A stretch of DNA of 64,000 nt, from the NCBI RefSeq assembly GCF_900094555.1, contig NZ_FMAC01000007.1, positions 124,001-188,000 on the forward strand, written 5' to 3'. Of the stretch, positions 44,515 through 53,346 are shown piece after piece; position 1 is the first letter of the stretch, and each line of letters opens with the position of its first letter. The stretch is from Martinezella hainanensis. GTDB taxonomy: Bacteria > Pseudomonadota > Alphaproteobacteria > Rhizobiales > Rhizobiaceae. A program made the translations under genes and the position numbers. The notes beneath the pieces are model-generated. The model was not told where the DNA came from and made no database searches. It was given only the letters and a program-made list of their open reading frames with translations.

Positions 44515-44564
44515 TCTTCGTGCTTTGGAACGGAATTGCGGTGCGAGAACCGTTTCCGGATCGC

Positions 44565-45833
44565 TCAACCGGCTTGCCTGCATGCACGTCCGTATGTTTC
44601 GAGGACATCGCCGACGAACGTTTTGGCGATCCTGCTTACACTGTCCTTCGCGCCGATCCTATCTGCCATCCGCCCGAGGAACTGGCTTGCCAGCGTCGGC
44701 GGGATTTCGCGCCCATGAAGTGTATCGGTGAGCTTTTGAACAGCTCCAACAGCCTCTGGATAACCCCAGTAATAGCGGATTCTGTCACTGTAGCTGTAGC
44801 GGAGCTGAAGCCGGATAGCCTCGTCGCTGCCGTGGTAATGCCCTGCCCAGTCGCCTGTATGCTTCAGCATGAGGCGCTCCATGGTGACGGCAAGGTTGCG
44901 GTCATAGTCCGGGTCAAGTTCCGTTGCGATCAAGTCGAGCGCGAAGAGGCCTTCTCGCAGCGCGAACGTCAATCCAGGCCCAACCTTCAGAATTGGAAAT
45001 CCATCGCGCACCAGTGCAGCCAGTGCGCCTTCCGACTGGTAGTCGGTCGAATGTGCTTCGAAAACCAGGTCGACTTCATCATCGAGCACCCCGGTAAGTT
45101 TCTTTGCAAGCTCAGCCCTGTAGCCGACCACGTTTTCACTGCCGAACTCCACCCCCGGCTGGACGACGAAAGCAATGCATCTGTCAAATGCGTCCGACAG
45201 CCCCTCTCTTGCGAAAATCTCGCGATGAGTCTCGATGGTGGCCCGCGCGGCTTCAGCCCCGGTCGGCTCGACGACATCGAGCGCGTGGTCCGCACCTCCC
45301 GGGACTGGAACTTCCGTCCCCAGCACATAGAGCGGCTTGGCGCCTACGTCCCGCGCAGCCTGCTCGGCGACTTTGGCAAGCCTTGCCGCCCTTTGGGCCA
45401 CGATCGCATCGTCAAGGGCGGATGGGTCATCGACGCATGCCATAGATGCGTCGAGATGGATTTTAGTGAAGCCTGCTTTCACATATTCGGCGACCATGAC
45501 CTCCGCTTTGGCCATTGCCGCCGAGGCGGCCTCCCGCCGCCAGGGATTTGGCCCGAGATGGTCGCCCCCGAGGATCAGATTGGAGGTTTCGACCCCATTG
45601 GTTTTAGCGAGCGCGAGAACATCTCCAACAAAGTCCGCCGGCGTTTTTCCGGTGTAGCCGCCGAACTGGTTAACCTGATTGCAGGTCGCCTCTATCAGGA
45701 CGGGGCCGCCCTCGCGTTGAGCCAGCGACATCGTCGCTTCAAGCACGAGCGGGTGCGCCGAGCACACCGACGTAATTCCGACCGGCTTGCCGGCGCGGCG
45801 AGCGCCTGCAAGGCTTTTGAGGAAAAGGTTCAT
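44565..45833 (-). CDS. GatZ/KbaZ-family protein, probable D-tagatose-6-phosphate 4-epimerase
   Basis: A 422-residue barrel protein. Signatures are GITSVCSAHPLVLEATM, IEATCNQVNQFGGYTGKTPADF, ILGGDHLGPNPWR, IHLDASMACVDDP, YVLGTEVPVPGG and FEAHSTDYQ. GatZ/KbaZ were first described as the non-catalytic subunit of tagatose-bisphosphate aldolase, but no GatY/KbaY catalytic subunit lies here. An Agrobacterium homologue was shown to epimerise D-tagatose 6-phosphate to D-fructose 6-phosphate. The neighbouring kinase, which would make tagatose 6-phosphate, fits that role. Its start overlaps the kinase stop (ATGA). Confidence 0.85.
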   Translation of the reverse strand: MNLFLKSLAGARRAGKPVGITSVCSAHPLVLEATMSLAQREGGPVLIEATCNQVNQFGGYTGKTPADFVGDVLALAKTNGVETSNLILGGDHLGPNPWRREAASAAMAKAEVMVAEYVKAGFTKIHLDASMACVDDPSALDDAIVAQRAARLAKVAEQAARDVGAKPLYVLGTEVPVPGGADHALDVVEPTGAEAARATIETHREIFAREGLSDAFDRCIAFVVQPGVEFGSENVVGYRAELAKKLTGVLDDEVDLVFEAHSTDYQSEGALAALVRDGFPILKVGPGLTFALREGLFALDLIATELDPDYDRNLAVTMERLMLKHTGDWAGHYHGSDEAIRLQLRYSYSDRIRYYWGYPEAVGAVQKLTDTLHGREIPPTLASQFLGRMADRIGAKDSVSRIAKTFVGDVLETYGRACRQAG

Positions 45834-46819
45834 GCTGCCCTCCGCGGATTTGTGGAAAGGAAAAAATCAAGTTGTACGGTGTCGGGCAGACCGGTCATAG
45901 GCCCCCGCCGGGTCACGTTATAAGCTCCGGCCGCGGCCGCCCTTTCCAGGGAGACCTCCGGGCCAAGGCCCTGCCGGCGCGACGTCAAATAGGTCGCGCC
46001 AAAGGCATCTCCTGCACCGGTTGGATCGACTTCGTCAACTTCGAACCCATGGAAATCGTATCTCGCACCGGAGGCCCCGAAGAAGGTCGCGCCCTGCCTG
46101 CCGCGCTTCAACACAATTTCGCCGACACCACGAGCCTTTAATACCTTGACGGCCTCGGCCTCCCCGTCCGTTCCCGCGGCCACGAAGAGTTCTTCGCCGG
46201 ATGGCAGCAGAAGATCGGCATTCTGGATCATGGTTTCGAACTGGCTCCGGAAATTTCCCGAACCGAGGAGCTCCTTGCGGACATTCGGATCGAATGACAC
46301 CGATCCGCCGCGCGAACGAACCGAACGGATGGCGGCATCGATGACTCCAGCGGCTCCCGGAATTGCAAATGCGGATCCCATCACATGCACATGTCCGGCC
46401 TTCGCAATCAAGGTTTCTGCTGGGGGTGTGAGGCTTATCGCGCCCGCTGCCGAGTGCATGATGTTGAATATGAAGTCTCTCGTTCCGTCGTCACGATAGC
46501 GGACAAACGCGCTCCCGGTCGGCCGATCAGGCGAGATGGATATGGCCGACGTGTCCACGCCATCCTGCCTGAGACGCTCTATATTCACAGCGCCGAAATC
46601 GTCGGCTCCTACCGTTGCAATGATGCCGGCCGCACCGCCGAGGCGCGCGACCTGATCGATGAATATCGCGGGTGCGCCACTCGGAAACGGACCGATGAGC
46701 GTCTGAGGCTCCTTGAATCCGAACCCCGTGGTGCTCGCCATGATCTCGACGAGTATCTCGCCGACCGTGATCGTCGGGCCGAGGCTTTCCGGAGCTATGC
46801 GGCCATTATGAGCAATCAT
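45830..46819 (-). CDS. PfkB-family sugar kinase, probable tagatose kinase
   Basis: A 329-residue ribokinase-fold kinase. The first signature is near GGAAGIIATVGADDFGAVNIERL; the C-terminal PfkB signature with its catalytic Asp is DEVDPTGAGDAFGATYL. GGAGG lies eight bases before the ATG at 46819; the longer N terminus is rejected. Coupled to the GatZ-family gene. In Agrobacterium an analogous pair is D-tagatose 6-kinase plus 6-phosphate 4-epimerase. Substrate specificity is inferred from context only. Confidence 0.9.
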   Translation of the reverse strand: MIAHNGRIAPESLGPTITVGEILVEIMASTTGFGFKEPQTLIGPFPSGAPAIFIDQVARLGGAAGIIATVGADDFGAVNIERLRQDGVDTSAISISPDRPTGSAFVRYRDDGTRDFIFNIMHSAAGAISLTPPAETLIAKAGHVHVMGSAFAIPGAAGVIDAAIRSVRSRGGSVSFDPNVRKELLGSGNFRSQFETMIQNADLLLPSGEELFVAAGTDGEAEAVKVLKARGVGEIVLKRGRQGATFFGASGARYDFHGFEVDEVDPTGAGDAFGATYLTSRRQGLGPEVSLERAAAAGAYNVTRRGPMTGLPDTVQLDFFLSTNPRRAA

Positions 46820-47103
46820 GCGTTCGTCCTCCCTGCTGCCTTGATCGGTAGTTCTTCCAAAGGCTCGCGTCAATAATAACTTTACGCATGAAAATTTTTA
46901 TTGGCGCGTATATTTTCATCGCAAATGAACGCCTCAGAATGTGAGTAGAAATAATATTGTTAATTTTCAATTATATAGCTGAAAACCGTCAGATCGCATC
47001 ACCTCTTGTCAATAAATTTTGATTGACATAGATCACATACTAAATAATTAAATATTTACGCACGTAAGTTTGTGCGCTAACGCTCGTAAGGAGGAGCGAG
47101 ACG
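46820..47103. promoter_or_regulatory. divergent promoter with candidate operators of the polyol module
   Basis: An AT-rich 284-base region between the kinase and the polyol importer. ATGAAAAT at 46888-46895 is inverted as ATTTTCAT at 46912-46919. TTACG-CA-CGTAA at 47056-47067 is an imperfect palindrome just before the importer, with a related half site CGTAAGG at about 47085-47091. These are possible sites for the LacI-type regulator at 53347. AAGGAGG precedes the importer ATG by nine bases. Confidence 0.5.
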
Positions 47104-48417
47104 ATGAAGAGGATTCTTGCTGTAATGCTGTCTTCGGCCGCCGGCTGCTCACTGGCTGCAGGTTTGGCTCAGGCTGAGGAATTGACCATCGCCACCGTCA
47201 ACAACGGCGATATGATCATCATGCAAAAGCTTTCCCCCGAATGGGAAAAAGAGACGGGCAACAAGCTCAACTGGGTCGTTCTCGAAGAAAACGTGCTCCG
47301 CCAGAAGCTGACCACGGACATCGCGACGAAGGGCGGCCAATACGACATCATGACCATCGGCGGCTATGAAGCGCCGATCTGGGGCAAGAAGGGCTGGCTT
47401 CAGCCGATCGACGATCTCGGCGACGACTACGACTACGGCGACCTGCTGGCGCCGATCAAATCCGGCCTGACCGTCGACGGCAAGCTCTACGCCGTGCCGT
47501 TCTACACCGAAAGCTCGTTTACCCTCTACCGCAAGGACCTGTTCGACGCTGCGGGCCTCAAGATGCCCGACCAGCCGACTTACGATCAGATCAAGGAATT
47601 TGCGGACAAGCTCACCGACAAGTCCAAGGAGCAATACGGCCTTTGCCTGCGCGGCAAGCCGGGTTGGGGTGAGAACATGGCTTTCCTCGGAACCATGATC
47701 AACACCTATGGCGGCCGCTGGTTCGACATGGACTGGAAACCGCAGATCAACTCCCAGCCGTGGAAGAAGGCGATCACCGACTACGTCGACCTCATGAAGA
47801 AGGACGGCCCTCCCGGCGTGACGTCAAACGGCTTCAACGAGAACCAGGCCCTGTTCTCGACCGGTCACTGCGCCATGTGGATCGACGCAACCTCGGCAGC
47901 CGGCCGCGTTTACGACCCGAAGCAGAGCCAGGTGGCCGACAAGATCGCCTTCACGCGCGCTCCGGTCAATGTGACCCCGAACGGATCGAGCTGGTCGTGG
48001 TCGTGGAACCTCGCAATTCCAACCTCTTCCACGAAGGAGGAGGCTGCCAAGTCCTTCATCAAGTGGGCCACCTCCAAGCAATATGTGAAGATGGTCGGCG
48101 AGAAGGAGGGCTGGGTTGCCGTCCCGCCCGGCACCCGCAAATCAACCTATGACCTGCCCGAGTACCAGAAGGCCGCTCCTTTTGCCGGAACCGTGCTGAA
48201 GGCCATCCTTTCCGCTGATCCGGCACATCCGACCAAGGATCCGGTTCCCTACACCGGTGTCCAGTTCGTCGCGATCCCGGAATTCCAGGGGATTGGAACG
48301 ATCGTCGGTCAGCAGATCGCGTCGGCGCTTGCAGGCCAGCAAACGGTTGATGCCGCCCTCGACAATGCCCAGAAGCAGGTCGAACGCGAGATGAAAAAAG
48401 CCGGCTACCCCAAGTGA
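47104..48417 (+). CDS. polyol ABC transporter substrate-binding protein (SmoE-like)
   Basis: A 437-residue family 1 extracellular binding protein. Signal peptide MKRILAVMLSSAAGCSLAAGLAQA is followed by a mature domain: TIATVNNGDMIIMQKLSPEWEKETGNKLNWVVLEENVLRQKL, YDIMTIGGYEAPIWGKKGWLQPIDDL, YAVPFYTESSFTLYRKDLFDAAGL. This resembles the sorbitol/mannitol binding proteins of rhizobia. Head of the operon with permeases, ATPase and two dehydrogenases, so it takes up a hexitol such as sorbitol, galactitol or altritol. Confidence 0.92.
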   Translation: MKRILAVMLSSAAGCSLAAGLAQAEELTIATVNNGDMIIMQKLSPEWEKETGNKLNWVVLEENVLRQKLTTDIATKGGQYDIMTIGGYEAPIWGKKGWLQPIDDLGDDYDYGDLLAPIKSGLTVDGKLYAVPFYTESSFTLYRKDLFDAAGLKMPDQPTYDQIKEFADKLTDKSKEQYGLCLRGKPGWGENMAFLGTMINTYGGRWFDMDWKPQINSQPWKKAITDYVDLMKKDGPPGVTSNGFNENQALFSTGHCAMWIDATSAAGRVYDPKQSQVADKIAFTRAPVNVTPNGSSWSWSWNLAIPTSSTKEEAAKSFIKWATSKQYVKMVGEKEGWVAVPPGTRKSTYDLPEYQKAAPFAGTVLKAILSADPAHPTKDPVPYTGVQFVAIPEFQGIGTIVGQQIASALAGQQTVDAALDNAQKQVEREMKKAGYPK

Positions 48418-48569
48418 GGTAACCGCTTCGCCCGCGGTGTCGCGACCGCGGGCTTCCTCCCGGAGGGTTCCGGCAGCGCCCGCTGCCGGAACTCCGGTTC
48501 GCTTCCCTTCCCAATCGCTCCGTCCGATCGCCGCCATCAGGCGGCCGAGGCTCTGCGAAGAGGTTTTCG

Positions 48570-49478
48570 ATGACAACGATTTCGCGTGAATTCATCCGGC
48601 GGACACAGAAGCGCTCCAGCCGCTCGATCAGGACTGGTCCGCTTCTTGCGCCTGCAGTCAGCCTTCTCCTGGCCTGGATGATCGTTCCGCTCGCCCTGAC
48701 GCTCTGGTTCTCGATGCAGTATTACAATCTGCTTGATCCATTGAGCGCAGGTTTCGCCGGTCTCGACAACTATTCCTATCTGCTGACCGACGACGGTCTT
48801 ATGGCGGCGATCTTCAGGACCCTCGTCATTCTTTTCGCCGTCCTTGCCCTATCCATCGGCTTCGGAGTGGTGTTCGCGCTGCTCTTCGATGTCGAGTTCG
48901 CCGGTCGCGGGGTTGCGCGGCTGTTGATCATCGCCCCGTTCTTCGTCATGCCGACGGTTACTGCGTTGATCTGGAAGAACCTCCTGATGCACCCGGTCAA
49001 TGGGCTCTTTGCCTATCTTGCCAAGCTCGTCGGCCTGACTCCGATCGACTGGTTCGTGCAGATCCCGATGACCTCCATCATCATCATCGTTGCCTGGCAG
49101 TGGATACCGTTCGCGACCCTTATCCTGATGACCGCCATGCAGTCGCTCGACCGCGAGCAGATGGAAGCCGCGCGCCTCGATGGCTCCAAGGGATGGTCAA
49201 CCTTCAAACATATCATCCTGCCGCATCTTCTTCGACCGATCTCCGTCGTCGTCATGATCGAGACCATTTTTCTACTTGCGGTATTCGCGGAAATCCAGGT
49301 CACGACGACGGGCGGACCAGGCACGGCGACCACGACGCTCACCTACTTCATCTATAACAAGGCCCTTCTCCAGTGGGACGTCGGAGCTGCATCGGCTGGA
49401 GGCGTTTTCGCGATCATCCTTGCAAATGTCGTCGCGGCATTCCTGATCCGCACCGTCGCCCGCAATCTGGACAATTGA
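48570..49478 (+). CDS. polyol ABC transporter permease (SmoF-like)
   Basis: A 302-residue MalF-type permease with about six hydrophobic segments. The EAA loop is EQMEAARLDGSKGWSTFKHIILPHLLRP. It lies 152 bases after the binding protein; that gap holds no gene, only a GC-rich stretch (48421-48560) with a GCGAC/GTCGC-like inverted repeat that may attenuate transcription. It pairs with the next gene. Confidence 0.92.
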   Translation: MTTISREFIRRTQKRSSRSIRTGPLLAPAVSLLLAWMIVPLALTLWFSMQYYNLLDPLSAGFAGLDNYSYLLTDDGLMAAIFRTLVILFAVLALSIGFGVVFALLFDVEFAGRGVARLLIIAPFFVMPTVTALIWKNLLMHPVNGLFAYLAKLVGLTPIDWFVQIPMTSIIIIVAWQWIPFATLILMTAMQSLDREQMEAARLDGSKGWSTFKHIILPHLLRPISVVVMIETIFLLAVFAEIQVTTTGGPGTATTTLTYFIYNKALLQWDVGAASAGGVFAIILANVVAAFLIRTVARNLDN

Positions 49479-49490
49479 GGAGAGACGAGA

Positions 49491-50324
49491 ATGGCAACGC
49501 GAAACAACCTCATGCATTCTCAGAAGCTCTGGTGCGGAATCGGCGGATGGACTGCAGCGCTGCTGATGTTCTTTCCGATCCTCTGGATGCTCATGGCATC
49601 GTTCAAAACGGAGATTGACGCGGTAGCAACCCCTCCGAAGATTTTCTTTGCGCCGACGCTGGAAAACTTCGTCGATGTCAACGCCCGGGCCAACTACGTC
49701 CAATATGCATTGAACAGCGTCGTTGAGAGTATCGGCTCGACCATCCTATGCCTCGCAATAGGCATTCCTGCTGCCTATGCGGCTGCTTTCTTTCCGGGCA
49801 AGAGAACCAAGGATCTCCTGATGTGGATGCTCTCGACGAAGATGCTTCCCGCCGTCGGGGTATTGGTTCCCATCTATCTATTGTGTCGCGACAGCGGACT
49901 TCTGGATACGCGAACAGCTATCGTTATCGTCTTTACGTTGTCGAACCTCCCGATCGTGGTCTGGATGCTCTACTCCTTCTTCAAGGATGTTCCCCACGAA
50001 ATCCTCGAAGCCAGTCGCATGGATGGTGCCAGCACCTTCGAGCAGATCTGGTACCTGCTCCTTCCCCTGACGCTTCCAGGGATCGCATCCACTGCACTTC
50101 TCTCTACGATTTTGTGCTGGAACGAAGCCTTCTGGAGCCTGAACCTCACCGCTTCCAAGGCAGGTCCGCTCACTGCGTTCATCGCATCCTTTTCTTCGCC
50201 CGAGGGACTTTTCTGGGCGAAACTCTCGGCGGCTTCGACGCTCGCCATCACACCCATCCTCGTCTTCGGCTGGATGACACAGCGCCAGCTCGTGCGCGGT
50301 CTGACCTTCGGCGCCGTCAAATAG
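49491..50324 (+). CDS. polyol ABC transporter permease (SmoG-like)
   Basis: A 277-residue MalG-type permease. The EAA loop is EILEASRMDGASTFEQIWYLLLPLTLPGI; several hydrophobic segments flank it. GAGGAGA lies before the ATG at 49491, 12 bases after SmoF-like. Second half of the heterodimeric channel. Confidence 0.92.
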   Translation: MATRNNLMHSQKLWCGIGGWTAALLMFFPILWMLMASFKTEIDAVATPPKIFFAPTLENFVDVNARANYVQYALNSVVESIGSTILCLAIGIPAAYAAAFFPGKRTKDLLMWMLSTKMLPAVGVLVPIYLLCRDSGLLDTRTAIVIVFTLSNLPIVVWMLYSFFKDVPHEILEASRMDGASTFEQIWYLLLPLTLPGIASTALLSTILCWNEAFWSLNLTASKAGPLTAFIASFSSPEGLFWAKLSAASTLAITPILVFGWMTQRQLVRGLTFGAVK

Positions 50325-50333
50325 GAAACGCAT

Positions 50334-51446
50334 ATGGCTACTCTCAGTCTCAAGGAAGTGAAAAAGACCTTTGGCGCGGTCAACGTCATCAAGGGTGTCG
50401 ATCTCGATATCAGCGATCGGGAATTCGTGGTGTTTGTCGGTCCGTCGGGCTGCGGGAAATCGACGCTGCTGCGCATGATAGCCGGGCTTGAGGATATCAG
50501 CAGCGGCGACCTGATCATCGACGGGGATCATGCCAACGACATTCCGCCTGACCAACGTGGCCTGGCAATGGTGTTCCAGACCTATGCGCTTTATCCCCAC
50601 ATGTCAGTCAAGGACAATATGGGGTTCGCGCTGAAGCTTGCCGGCGTCTCGCAAGGCGAACGGGATACCAAGATCAACGAGGTCGCAGGCCTCTTGCAGC
50701 TCGGGCATCTGCTGGATCGCAAGCCGAAGCAACTCTCCGGCGGGCAACGCCAGCGCGTCGCTATCGGGCGCGCGATGGTTCGTTCGCCGCGCATCTTCCT
50801 GTTCGATGAACCGCTTTCCAACCTGGACGCCGCCCTGCGCGTGCAGATGCGCATAGAGTTGGCACGTCTCCACGACCAGCTTGGTGCAACGATGATCTAC
50901 GTCACCCACGATCAGGTCGAGGCCATGACACTTGCCGACAAGATCGTGGTTCTGCGCGATGGCCGCATCGAGCAGGTGGGCGCGCCCATGGAGCTCTACC
51001 ATAACCCGGTGAACCAGTTCGTCGCGAGCTTCATTGGCTCGCCAGCCATGAATTTCCTTCCCGTCACGGTATCTGGCGCCAGTGCATCCGGCATCTCGGT
51101 GTTATTGCCGGGTGGCGCAGATTTGGAGGTCCCAACTTCCGGCGCCATCAGCTCCGGCGCAACAATGACGCTCGGCATCAGACCGGAGCATCTCCGCATC
51201 GCTAGCGAGGGGTTTATCTCAGGAGAGATCATGGTCGTCGAACGGCTTGGCGGCCATACCTATGTCTATGTGCAGATCGCCCCCGGACGATTGCTCATCG
51301 TAGAGACGGATGGAGCCGACAGCCATCGCCTGCATGAGACAGTCTCTCTGACATTCAATGCGTCAGACAGTCATCTTTTCAATGAAAACGGCATCGCGCT
51401 GCACAGGTTCGAAGCCAACCGTAGCATCACCAACGTTGCGCATTAG
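50334..51446 (+). CDS. polyol ABC transporter ATP-binding protein (SmoK-like)
   Basis: A 370-residue MalK/UgpC-type ATPase. Walker A GPSGCGKST (about 37-45), signature LSGGQRQRVAIGRAM, Walker B IFLFDEPLSNLD, switch YVTHDQ. C-terminal TOBE-like regulatory domain (ILGIRPEHL-type TLGIRPEHLRIASEG). It sits nine bases after SmoG-like, completing the importer. Confidence 0.93.
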   Translation: MATLSLKEVKKTFGAVNVIKGVDLDISDREFVVFVGPSGCGKSTLLRMIAGLEDISSGDLIIDGDHANDIPPDQRGLAMVFQTYALYPHMSVKDNMGFALKLAGVSQGERDTKINEVAGLLQLGHLLDRKPKQLSGGQRQRVAIGRAMVRSPRIFLFDEPLSNLDAALRVQMRIELARLHDQLGATMIYVTHDQVEAMTLADKIVVLRDGRIEQVGAPMELYHNPVNQFVASFIGSPAMNFLPVTVSGASASGISVLLPGGADLEVPTSGAISSGATMTLGIRPEHLRIASEGFISGEIMVVERLGGHTYVYVQIAPGRLLIVETDGADSHRLHETVSLTFNASDSHLFNENGIALHRFEANRSITNVAH

Positions 51447-51473
51447 GCGCAACCTCTGTCAGCGAGGACTATC

Positions 51474-52244
51474 ATGAAACTGAAAGACAAGATCGCACTC
51501 ATCACCGGCGGCGCGCGTGGCATCGGGCTTGGTTTTGCCGAAGCCTTCATCAAGGAAGGCGCGAAAGTCATCATCGTCGATGTCAATATCGACCGGGCTT
51601 CCGAAGCGGCCAGAGAGCTTGGGCCGAATGCAACGGCAATGAAACTCGATGTCACCGATCTCTCGGCCATCGACGCTGTCGTCAAGGAGATCGACCAGGC
51701 CTATGGCGGCATCGATATTCTGGTGAACAACGCCGCCATCTTCGACATGGCTCCGATCAACGAGATCACCGAAGCCAGCTATGAGAAGGTGTTTTCGATC
51801 AATCTGAAGGGTCCCCTCTTCATGATGAAGGCCGTTTCCAACGTCATGATTGCCCGCGGTCGCGGCGGCAAGATCATCAACATGGCAAGCCAGGCCGGCC
51901 GTCGTGGGGAAGCACTCGTGCTGCTCTATTGCGCGTCCAAGGCAGCCATCATTTCGGCAACGCAATCGGCGGCTCTGGGCTTGGTGAAGTACGGGATCAA
52001 CGTAAACGCCATCGCGCCCGGCGTGGTCGATGGCGAGCACTGGGATATCGTCGATGCCCATTTCGCCAAATGGGAAGGCCTGAAGCCGGGCGAGAAGAAG
52101 GCTGCCGTTGCCAAGTCCGTTCCGATTGGAAGGTTCGCAACGCCTGACGATATCAAGGGCCTCGCAGTCTTCCTGGCGTCTTCGGACAGCGATTACATTC
52201 TCGCGCAGACCTACAATGTCGATGGCGGCAACTGGATGAGCTGA
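51474..52244 (+). CDS. SDR polyol dehydrogenase (SmoS / galactitol dehydrogenase-like)
   Basis: A 256-residue classical short-chain dehydrogenase. Cofactor motif TGGARGIG (about 11-18), NNAAI (about 87-91), catalytic Ser region NMASQAG and YCASK (Tyr about 153, Lys about 157). Asp near VDVNID (about 37) indicates NAD preference. Most similar in length and sequence style to rhizobial sorbitol dehydrogenase SmoS and to galactitol dehydrogenases. Sits in the importer operon 27 bases after the ATPase; oxidises a hexitol to a ketose. Confidence 0.9.
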   Translation: MKLKDKIALITGGARGIGLGFAEAFIKEGAKVIIVDVNIDRASEAARELGPNATAMKLDVTDLSAIDAVVKEIDQAYGGIDILVNNAAIFDMAPINEITEASYEKVFSINLKGPLFMMKAVSNVMIARGRGGKIINMASQAGRRGEALVLLYCASKAAIISATQSAALGLVKYGINVNAIAPGVVDGEHWDIVDAHFAKWEGLKPGEKKAAVAKSVPIGRFATPDDIKGLAVFLASSDSDYILAQTYNVDGGNWMS

Positions 52245-52254
52245 GTGATCTCAA

Positions 52255-53259
52255 ATGAAAGCGATATGTTTCACTGAAAAGGGCGTTTCAGGGCTGGCCG
52301 ATATGCCGTTACCCGCGCTGGCGCCAGGCCATGCCCTCATCCGCGTGAAGGCCGCAGGCCTCTGCCATACGGATATCGACGTACTGCATGGCCGCTATGG
52401 CGAGGGGCGCTTCCCCCTCGTTCCCGGCCATGAATATACCGGTTTGGTCGAGGCGGTCGCTGAAGACGTGACCGGTTTGCGGCCGGGCGCAAGGGTCGCC
52501 GTCGATCCCAACCTGCCTTGTGGCACCTGCAATCTGTGCCGCAAGGGACTGACAAATCTTTGCAAGGAGCTGAAGGCCTATGGCGTCACCCAAGATGGTG
52601 GCTTTGCCGAATACAGCATCGTCAGGGTGTCGCACCTGCACGATATCGGCGATCTTTCATACGATGTCGCGGCTTTGGCCGAGCCGCTCGCCTGTGTTCT
52701 CAACGGACTTGGCAATATCGGCCTGACGACCGGGATACGGCGGGCGGAAAGCGCTCTGGTATTCGGCGGCGGCCCGATCGGGCTGCTGCTTGCCCTCTCG
52801 ATCAGGGCGCAGGGCGTCAGCGTCGTCGTTGCCGATATCGATGAAAGCCGCCTGAGCTTTGCCCGGGAGCTGGGATTGGATGCCATGCATCCCGCATCCC
52901 CGGAACTCCAGGGCCGTAAACGATCTTTCGATCTTGTTGCCGATGCGACGGGTGTTCCGGCCGTTGTCGAGAGCATGCCGGAATTTGCACAGGACGGCGG
53001 TGCGATCCTGGTGTTCGGCGTCTGCGCTCCTGGTGTCCGAGTCCCGATATCCCCCTTCGACATCTTCCGGCGTCAGTTGACGATTGCAGGCTCGCACTCG
53101 TTGAATCAGAATCTGCCTGCCGCCCTTGATTTGCTTCGTAAGGACAAGGGTACAATGGTCCGCCTGATCTCGCATCGGCTTCCGCTCAAGGAGGTACTGC
53201 CCTTCTTCACCCAAAAAGGCGGCGCGCCCACGATGAAGGTGCAATTTGTCGCGGAATAA
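52255..53259 (+). CDS. zinc-dependent MDR polyol dehydrogenase (altritol/galactitol type)
   Basis: A 334-residue medium-chain dehydrogenase. Catalytic zinc Cys38 in GLCHTDID and His in VPGHEYTG. Structural zinc cysteines CGTCNLCRKGLTNLC. Nucleotide-binding GGGPIGLLLAL with an Asp-type VADIDE, suggesting NAD. It lies 10 bases after the SDR. An Agrobacterium MDR of this kind is D-altritol 5-dehydrogenase, giving D-tagatose; this fits the tagatose kinase and epimerase nearby (inference). Confidence 0.9.
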   Translation: MKAICFTEKGVSGLADMPLPALAPGHALIRVKAAGLCHTDIDVLHGRYGEGRFPLVPGHEYTGLVEAVAEDVTGLRPGARVAVDPNLPCGTCNLCRKGLTNLCKELKAYGVTQDGGFAEYSIVRVSHLHDIGDLSYDVAALAEPLACVLNGLGNIGLTTGIRRAESALVFGGGPIGLLLALSIRAQGVSVVVADIDESRLSFARELGLDAMHPASPELQGRKRSFDLVADATGVPAVVESMPEFAQDGGAILVFGVCAPGVRVPISPFDIFRRQLTIAGSHSLNQNLPAALDLLRKDKGTMVRLISHRLPLKEVLPFFTQKGGAPTMKVQFVAE

Positions 53260-53264
53260 TCTCG

Positions 53265-53293
53265 GTTCCTCCCACCGGGAGGAACTCTCTTTT
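53265..53293 (+). terminator. rho-independent terminator after the polyol operon
   Basis: GTTCCTCCC, a three-base loop and GGGAGGAAC, followed by CTCTCTTTT. It begins six bases after the MDR stop and separates it from the LacI gene. Confidence 0.85.
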
Positions 53294-53346
53294 CCCTCGA
53301 GAAAGAGTCGGATAGAGACTTTTCTATAGAGTCTGGAGACAAAGTC

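Noticed and set aside
44565..45833. Tagatose-bisphosphate aldolase subunit as the definite function
   Set aside because: No catalytic partner is present; the epimerase role fits the adjacent kinase better.
44484..45923. 479-codon plus-strand frame
   Set aside because: Antisense to the GatZ-family gene, which has family signatures and coupling to the kinase.
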